In this document: piece by piece, positions 57,801 through 64,000 of the stretch
Numbering within the stretch: the stretch's first letter is position 1
How the letters are laid out: each line of letters begins with the position of its first letter
The notes under the pieces: model-generated
What the model was told of the DNA's origin: nothing
The model's input: the letters and a program-made list of their open reading frames with translations, nothing else
Database searches by the model: none
Made by a program: the position numbers and the translations under genes
NCBI GenBank assembly: GCA_036250225.1
Contig: JAPZLL010000045.1
Coordinates: forward strand, 186,001 to 250,000
Reading direction: 5' to 3'
DNA from: Cercophora sp. LCS_1
Taxonomy: Eukaryota; Ascomycota; Sordariomycetes; Sordariales; Lasiosphaeriaceae
Length of the DNA: 64,000 nt

Positions 57801-60800
57801 TCATCATGAGACATTCCCGCACGGAAATGAGTGACGCCCAGATCGGTTTGCTTGTACCATCGCTTGTCGCTGGCCGGGATCAAGATGTGTGAACCGGATA
57901 TCATTCCCAAACCGCCCAGCTCCTTGGGCGTGTAGAAGACTGCGGGGGGGAAACGGGAAGGCATCTTGGAGTTCAGGCCAATCTTGACGCGGGTCTGAAT
58001 CTTTGTCTCACACTTAACGATGGTGTCCAACAAGTTGACAGTTGAAACAGCAGCCTCGCGGTAGTAAGTAAAGAGGGCAATTAGAGCGGTGTTCCACTTG
58101 TTGGCGATTTTGGTGAATGTAGTCGAGCCAGATGACATCAGAATCTGGCGGATCCGATTGTTGAACTTTTGTATGTCCTCCTCGGTGACCTGAAGGAAGG
58201 CATGCGCCGTGCGCTCCTTGGTCGTGTTGTCCACAAGCGACCAGACACTGTCCTTTACCGGGAACTCGTCATTCTGGTTGCGAATCTTGGGCAGAATACG
58301 GACTTCAAATCCACACATAGAGAACAAAAGGTTGGGATTGTCTCGACTGTAGACACTGGCGAATGTGTCTTCCCACTCGACTGTCGTGACTGATCTGGGG
58401 AGGCGGTTCTTCAGGTCCCAAAACACGGCTCTTCCGAGGTTGACGTCGTGTCTCATGAGTCGCATGCGCGAGTCCCTCGGCCAGCATTTTTTGCTCTTGT
58501 ACCCGATGACATTCTCGAAGTTGGGATCAGGTTGCTCGGTGAGGAAGCGTTGGATCAGATCTCGCGATTCGTCGGCCGTGAAGCGCAAGAATACCCAGAT
58601 CTTGTCAATGTACCTGGTGTACAGCCGAATGGGATGCCTTGTCTCAGTCTCACGGTCACGGAACTGAAGAAAGTCGTTGGGGCTCTGCGGGGGTCCGGCA
58701 ATCTCACTTGCTCGCTGCGGGCCGAGAAGCAACAAGTCGAGGATGAGACCGTAGTACTGGAAGACGAACGCAGAAAACTGCAAACCACGGATCATGCCGT
58801 AGCTGTTGACATGGTTCATGTCTTTGTACGTGAGGGTCACATTGTTCTTCGCCGTGATGTAGTCCGCCAGATTGTGGTCCATGATCAGCCTCAAGAGCGA
58901 GTTCAAGAGGGTGAGCTCAATCTTCTCGTAGACCTTGGAGAGCTGTGTCTCAATCATGACGTTGCACTCACCGTCGGCCGTCTCCCAAACCCGATCAAGG
59001 TTATTGATGCCCTGAGCCCACTTATACACCAGCAGAGGAGGGACCTCGGAATCTGAGGGCTTGATCCAGGCAGGGAACAGGTGGCGTTGGTCCGCCTGGT
59101 ACCAGAGATATTGATCCAGATAAGCATCGCTGATCTTCTCAATAGGCTCAATGTCGTAGACCGGATTGATCGTGCTGTAATTGTCATTCATGTCAATGCC
59201 CACTTCTTTGAAGGCACGTTGGGTGAGCAGGAAACGCTTGATGCGTTCCAGTGTTGTCCCGGGGCTGTCATACGCCTGTTCGATCAGGGCCAACTCCTCG
59301 CGCTGACTCTGATTGAGTCGCCCCTTTGTCGAGTATGCCTCGCGGAGGCGCTCGAGAGCCAGGATGAGAATCTTGGTGTCGTGCTTGTAAGAAACACTGG
59401 GAAAGGGAATGGGGGAAAATTTGCGCGATTCGAGCCAGTGGACAGTGGTGGTGTAAATGGCGACAGCTTCCTCAGAGGAGACATAGGGGCCATCCTTCAT
59501 GTGGTTGTGTTGCCTTTCCTGCTCAGCCTTCAACCACAATCTCGTGAGGCGGCCGACGTTCTTCTTGGCAACCGTTTTATCAACAGTAGCACCTCTCCTG
59601 ATGCGCTCGCGATTGTAGTGCGCAACCGAGATCCACCAGTCAGCCTTAGACTTGACATAGCGCAGGATGATGTTTTCGATCGCGGCAGGCAGACCAGGGA
59701 CCTTCCACGGGATGTTGCTCTTCCAACATCTCCAGGCTTCGGAAAGATGCTGGAGAACCGTGTTCACCTTGTTCTGTTTGATCCCCTCAGGCATCATGTC
59801 CATCAGATCCGCCATAACCGAGGCCCGAAGCTCGAGATCAAAATGGGATTCGACTCGCTGCTTTGTAACCGTCTTGGCCACGCCCTTGCTGTGGCGACCC
59901 TCAAACTGGCGCGACAAGAGGTTTCCGAGCCAGCGCTCAAGCAATGGGATAATGCCCCGCATGAAGAACAGCCAGACCCTCCACGCAGGTGCCCAAAAGC
60001 CACAGCCGGGGCCTTTACCCACAGGACCAGCGTTGAACCGGTAATAGATCAGATGTTTGAGGTCCTTGCAAGAACGAATTTGATGCATCAGCTTGTACTT
60101 GTATCGGTACATACCCGTCAGCTGTCCGACATGGTTGAAGGCGTACAAAATGCCGTCAGCAAGTTGAAACGCGTCGATATTCCCGAGCCGGTATTGAACC
60201 TGGGCGTCAACAATGAGCTTGGTTAACCGAAGGATTTCTCTCATCAGATGGAACGCATTTCCAAATCTAGACTTCTTGCGTTCTTTTGTGGTCAGGGTCT
60301 TGACGGGCTTCAAGTTGAAATTGTAATCGAGATGGAGGTATGTGAGGTTTTTGCGGTGGATCAACAAGTTGAGCATGTTGAATCCCTGACGGCAGACTTG
60401 CAAACCAGCCTCGACCCAGTCGATTGTTGTTTGCTGAAAGAACTTTGTTTGTTTGAGCGTCCTGAGGAGATTCTGTTTCTGGAGAGCCTTTGGCCTCTTC
60501 TTATGGAGCTCGTTGAGGACATACGTCTTCAAGAGCTTCTGATATGATACTCTCACCTTGACCGGCTGTTTGGGTGGACAGTGCGCGAGGTACCAATGCT
60601 TGACAAGAGGGACATCTTGGGCTCGTACCATGCGGCCCGAACGACGGTCGAAGGGGAACGGCGCCCACCACAGCTCGATTGCAGACGCGGTTTCATCCGT
60701 GTAGAGTTCCTCGTCAGCCAAGAATGGCTCAACACCTGCTGGTAGCTCAAATGCTTCCTCCTCGGACTCTTCAATGTTGCCCTTCCCGAACAGTTCATCC

Positions 60801-61990
60801 TCGTGGCTCAACGTGAGATTCTTCGGGGCAACTGACCGGGACGAAATCGGGTTGATACTAGTGTCGAAGTAAAAAGCAGGCAGGTTGATATCCTCGGTGC
60901 GAGTATAGACGACCTGTGGGTGAGAGTGCCAAGCGAGATGGACGCTGCGAGGCAAAGCATTATAAAGGTAGGGGTAAGAGACACGGCACTCTGTCCGAAT
61001 AGGATTTCTGAAGATGATGCGATCCATGGCGTTGAACTCCCCGAAGTCTTCGTCATTTGGATCGATGTCCTTGTAAAGGGGCTCGAAACGGGGCCCACCA
61101 GGGAGCGCAACATTCAAGGCCTTCGCCGTCAAGAAACTCTTCAGCTCGAAAAGGTAGAAGTGATTCTTGTCAACAATATCGGAGACCAGAGGCCGACTGA
61201 GGCGGAACAGGCTTGCCATTTGTGGGAGAGTAAGGTTCCACTTCTTATAACTTGGGCCGTTGACGTGCGATGTGTCGAGAAGTGGCTGATGGTCATAAAA
61301 CCATTCAAATACCGCCGCCTCTTCCTCTTCGTCAAGCTCCATCTGGATCGGCTCTAGCGGTTCGACATCCTCGAGGTTTTCCGACCAAGAAAGGGGAGGC
61401 TCTTCGTCGTCGAAAGGCGGGAATCGCATGCGCTTGAACAATCTTCGGTCGCTCTTCTCTTTCCGCATTACGGTCCACATTGTTGCCCATTGCGCAAAGA
61501 AGACAGGCTCAATTACCCTGGGTATCTCGTTGACGAGGGTTAGGCAACCGTTGACGTGGTAAAGAACCTTCACCTCTCTGGCAGACTCCCATGGCATCGG
61601 CATGTTCTCCAGCAGCTTCATTACTGCGTGGGGCATGAACTTCAACGCGCCGAGATAACTGCGCTTGTCACTGGTATATTTCTTTTGGGAAACATCGCCA
61701 ATGTCCTTCACGATCTTGCGCAAGTGCTCAGGCGGCATGTCGGCCTTCTCGGTCTCCACGAACCCCCCCTTTCGTTTCTCCCCGAAGCGGTTTCGTTGCG
61801 TGCGCAGCCATTCCTTCTTCTTCTGCGCAAATTTCGCAATATGGGGATCGGTCGGCGGCCGGTAGCCAGGAGGCGGAGGTGCCGGGACGGGAGGCGGAGG
61901 GGGGAGGGATGAGGGAGGGCCGGGCGGAGGAGGCGGCGGCGGGGGAGGGCCCCATCCCGGGGGCGGCGGCGGTGGTGTGAAGGACGACAT
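54814..61990 (-). CDS. PRP8: Pre-mRNA-splicing factor PRP8
   Basis: Central scaffold of the spliceosome in U5 snRNP, cradling U5 and U6 snRNA and the splice sites. Two exons, 61990-57252 and 57193-54814, with a 58-nt GTATTC...CTAAC...TAG intron inside WWSPTINR|ANVYVGFQ, give 2372 residues, the normal fungal length. The start (ATG 61990) leads into a Pro-rich tract (residues 5-48) typical of the N terminus. Domains follow in family order: PRO8NT and PROCN (about 50-800, ending near GCGFWAPAWRVW), the reverse-transcriptase-like core, U5- and U6-binding segments, the RNase H-like domain (about 1780-2010), and the Jab1/MPN domain to the end (SFNELEDIWVDRQ). No PRP8 intein, found in some ascomycetes, is present; sequence and length leave no room. 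Divergent from eIF3c. Its assembly chaperone AAR2 is in the same window. Confidence 0.97.
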
Positions 61991-62863
61991 CTTGGTAGCT
62001 TCGGTTTGATGTTTTATCCGTAATCGAGATGGCTGTTGGGGGAAGCGCCTGTCGTCAAGCTTCGCCGCCTGCGCAGGCGGGCTGCTACGCGTTCGTCAAG
62101 CAATCCTGAATTGGGTTGCCAGGAACTTCGGTAAATTTTGGGAGTTTCGGAAGGAGCCCCTCAAATACGGCCTCGCGAAAGTTCGCAGCGATGGTCGTGG
62201 ATTGGTGGTTGTTTGGAGAAGCCGAACTTGGCTGATTGCTCTGTGTGGAAAAACTCGAATGTTTCGCGACGGTGATGATGGCAGGTCGCGCGAAGCTGCT
62301 TGGCGTCCCAACCCCTGTCACCACTGCAGTGGCAAATCCCCGTTAAGTAAAATGCCCCGCTATAAAGAGTAATGGCGCGTGGGGAACCACCCCCCCTGGC
62401 AGAGCGTGGGTAGTCACACAAGCCAGATTCTAGCATTTAGTTCCGCTACCGTTCGTGTTCTAACGACTGTCTCCTTCAGTACAATTGCAGATCTTTCTCG
62501 GCAACACACGGTGGCATCGTTGGCGGCAGTTCCGCTTCCTGGACTGTGTAGCTTTCGACTTTAGACACGGTCTAACTATTTCCGGTAAGCACGCGGCCAG
62601 TCCACTGGCTGCAGCACACTCTCTACCACTTTTAGTGGGGCTGCACAGTCCCTGCAGCACTGGTTCTTTGAGTCAGTGCTTTGACTGGTGTCGTTAGCCC
62701 CAGATCCCCCCACCACAAAATCGCCTTTCAGCGAAAATAATTGACAGCCCCTCCGCTCAGATTTTGCTGAGCAACCACACCCGCCGCGACCACGCGCACC
62801 ATACAGCCCCCCGCATTACTATCGCGAGTCCACAGTTTCGAATACCCTTCGTCAACCGCCATC
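61991..62863. promoter_or_regulatory. Shared upstream region of divergent PRP8 and eIF3c
   Basis: 873 bp between two ATGs pointing outward, so it must contain both promoters and leaders. No coding gene. It lacks an obvious TATA box near either start, as is usual for housekeeping genes. Co-regulation is inference. Confidence 0.55.
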
Positions 62864-64000
62864 ATGTCTCGCTTCTTCCGCGGTGGCGACGACAGCTCGT
62901 CCGAGAGCAGCTCCGACGAGGAAGAACTGTACTCCGAGTCCGAGGAGGAGCAACTCAAGGACAACCAGGTCGACGATTCCGAGGAGGAGTCGGAAGAGGA
63001 GGATGAGGAGTCTGAGTCTGAGTCCAGCGACTCCGACGCCGGTGCACAGAAGAAGGGCCTCTCCCGTTTCTTGGTGGAGGCATCGTCCGAGAGCGAAGAA
63101 AGCGATGTCGAAGGCACAACCAAGGTGAAGAGTGCCAAGGACAAGCGTTTCGACGAACTTGAGGCCACTATCACCGTCATTCAGAACGGCCAGAAGATCA
63201 ACGACTGGGGTTCTATCGCAAATGGTCGGTTATTGGTTTCCAGTTTCGCTCGTATAACTAACCGCTAGCGCAGAGTTCGATAAGCTCAACCGCCAGGTGA
63301 TCAAGTTACAAGATGGCGGGAAGGCACCCAAGGTGTACATCAAGTGCATCGCTGAGTTAGAAGACTTTATGAACGAGACTCTTGCGAAGCAGAAGGTCAC
63401 CCCCAAGAAGATGAACGCCACCAACGCCCGTGGCCTGAACGCCGTCAAGCAGCGCATCAAGAAGAACAACAAAGACTACCAAGATCAGATCGACGCCTTC
63501 CGAAAGGACAACGATTCGTTCATGGAGTCGGACGAGGAGGAAGCGCCAGTTGTCAAGGCCACGAAAGTCAAGTTCCAAGCCGCAGCAGCCGAGGCGCCAG
63601 CACAGGAGGATGACGAGGGCTTCGCGACGGTGGGTAAAGGAGGTCGTGCTCTTCAGTTTACTCCTGAGAGCATCTTCAAGCACCTGCGCACAATCCTTGA
63701 GTCCAGAGGCAAGAAGAACACAGACCGCCTGGAGCAGATCAAGATCATGGAGAAGCTCTACGAGGTTGCCGTCACCCCCTATCAGAAGATCCGCGTTCTC
63801 ATGACCCTCGTCTCGGCTCGATTCGATCTTGGGTCCGGCGGCGCTACCTCGATGCCTCTTGAGCACTGGAAGGCCGCGGAGAAGGAGCTTGGTTTGTTGC
63901 TTGAAATCCTCGATGCCGAAAAGGATCACGTTGTTATCGAGGGAGCCGAGGAGTGGGATGATGATGAGAAGCCTCCTGTTATCGAGAAGGGCGAGAAGTA
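62864..64000 (+). CDS. NIP1: Translation initiation factor eIF3 subunit c (NIP1), partial
   Basis: Subunit c of eIF3, which recruits the 43S complex and contacts eIF1 and eIF5 during start-codon selection; cytoplasmic. Exon 1 is 62864-63224; a 49-nt intron (GTCGGT...CTAAC...CAG) follows; exon 2 runs from 63274 off the right edge. The 362 complete codons visible are well under half of the expected 850 or so. The start MSRFFRGGDDSSSESSSDEE is the conserved NIP1 opening. It leads into an acidic Ser/Glu tract, KKGLSRFL, then DKRFDELEATI, KVYIKCIAELEDFMNE and RTILESRGKKNTDRLEQI, all recognisable eIF3c N-terminal segments. The PCI domain lies outside the window. Confidence 0.93.

Noticed and set aside
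54814..61990. PRP8 intein
   Set aside because: PRP8 is 2372 residues with uninterrupted conserved blocks, so no intein is inserted.

Overview
The window is nuclear DNA of a filamentous ascomycete, most likely a sordariomycete. The genes carry short introns (46-120 nt in most) with GT...AG ends and CTAAC/CTGAC-like branch sites. The best-matching products are Pezizomycotina proteins: a Con7-type zinc-finger regulator, a bifunctional THI20-like enzyme, Rictor/Ste20 of TORC2, and a fungal-only cysteine/histidine-rich protein. I see no bacterial operons, CRISPR, insertion sequences or rRNA. All gene models were spliced by hand from the sequence.

Layout, left to right: 5' tip of a urate oxidase gene (minus, cut by the window edge); TORC2 Rictor/Ste20-like (plus); HMP kinase-TenA fusion of thiamine metabolism, ten exons (plus); DEAD-box helicase DBP2 with a long intron in the helicase core (plus); about 11 kb with no recognisable gene; con7-like C2H2 regulator behind a long ATG-free leader (plus); 3.8 kb of intergenic DNA; AAR2 splicing factor (plus); a conserved Cys/His-rich protein of unknown function (minus); Mpv17/PMP22 membrane protein (plus); ESCRT-II VPS22/SNF8 (minus); hemerythrin-domain protein (minus); RAD26/CSB ATPase (minus); 5.7 kb intergenic; a Myb/SANT protein whose 5' end I could not resolve (minus); 4.7 kb intergenic; PRP8 (minus); and, divergent from it, eIF3c/NIP1 (plus, cut by the right edge).

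Most genes are conserved housekeeping functions: splicing (AAR2 and its client PRP8), RNA remodelling (DBP2), translation initiation (eIF3c), transcription-coupled repair (RAD26), membrane sorting (VPS22), growth signalling (Rictor), and thiamine and purine metabolism. Two DNA-binding regulators, con7-like and Myb-like, each sit beside unusually large gene-free upstream regions, against 0.4-1.8 kb between most other genes. The points I consider most worth checking are the DBP2 intron architecture, the con7 upstream region and leader, the frame switching at the 5' end of the Myb gene, and the uncharacterised Cys/His protein. I did not find a clear new multi-gene system.
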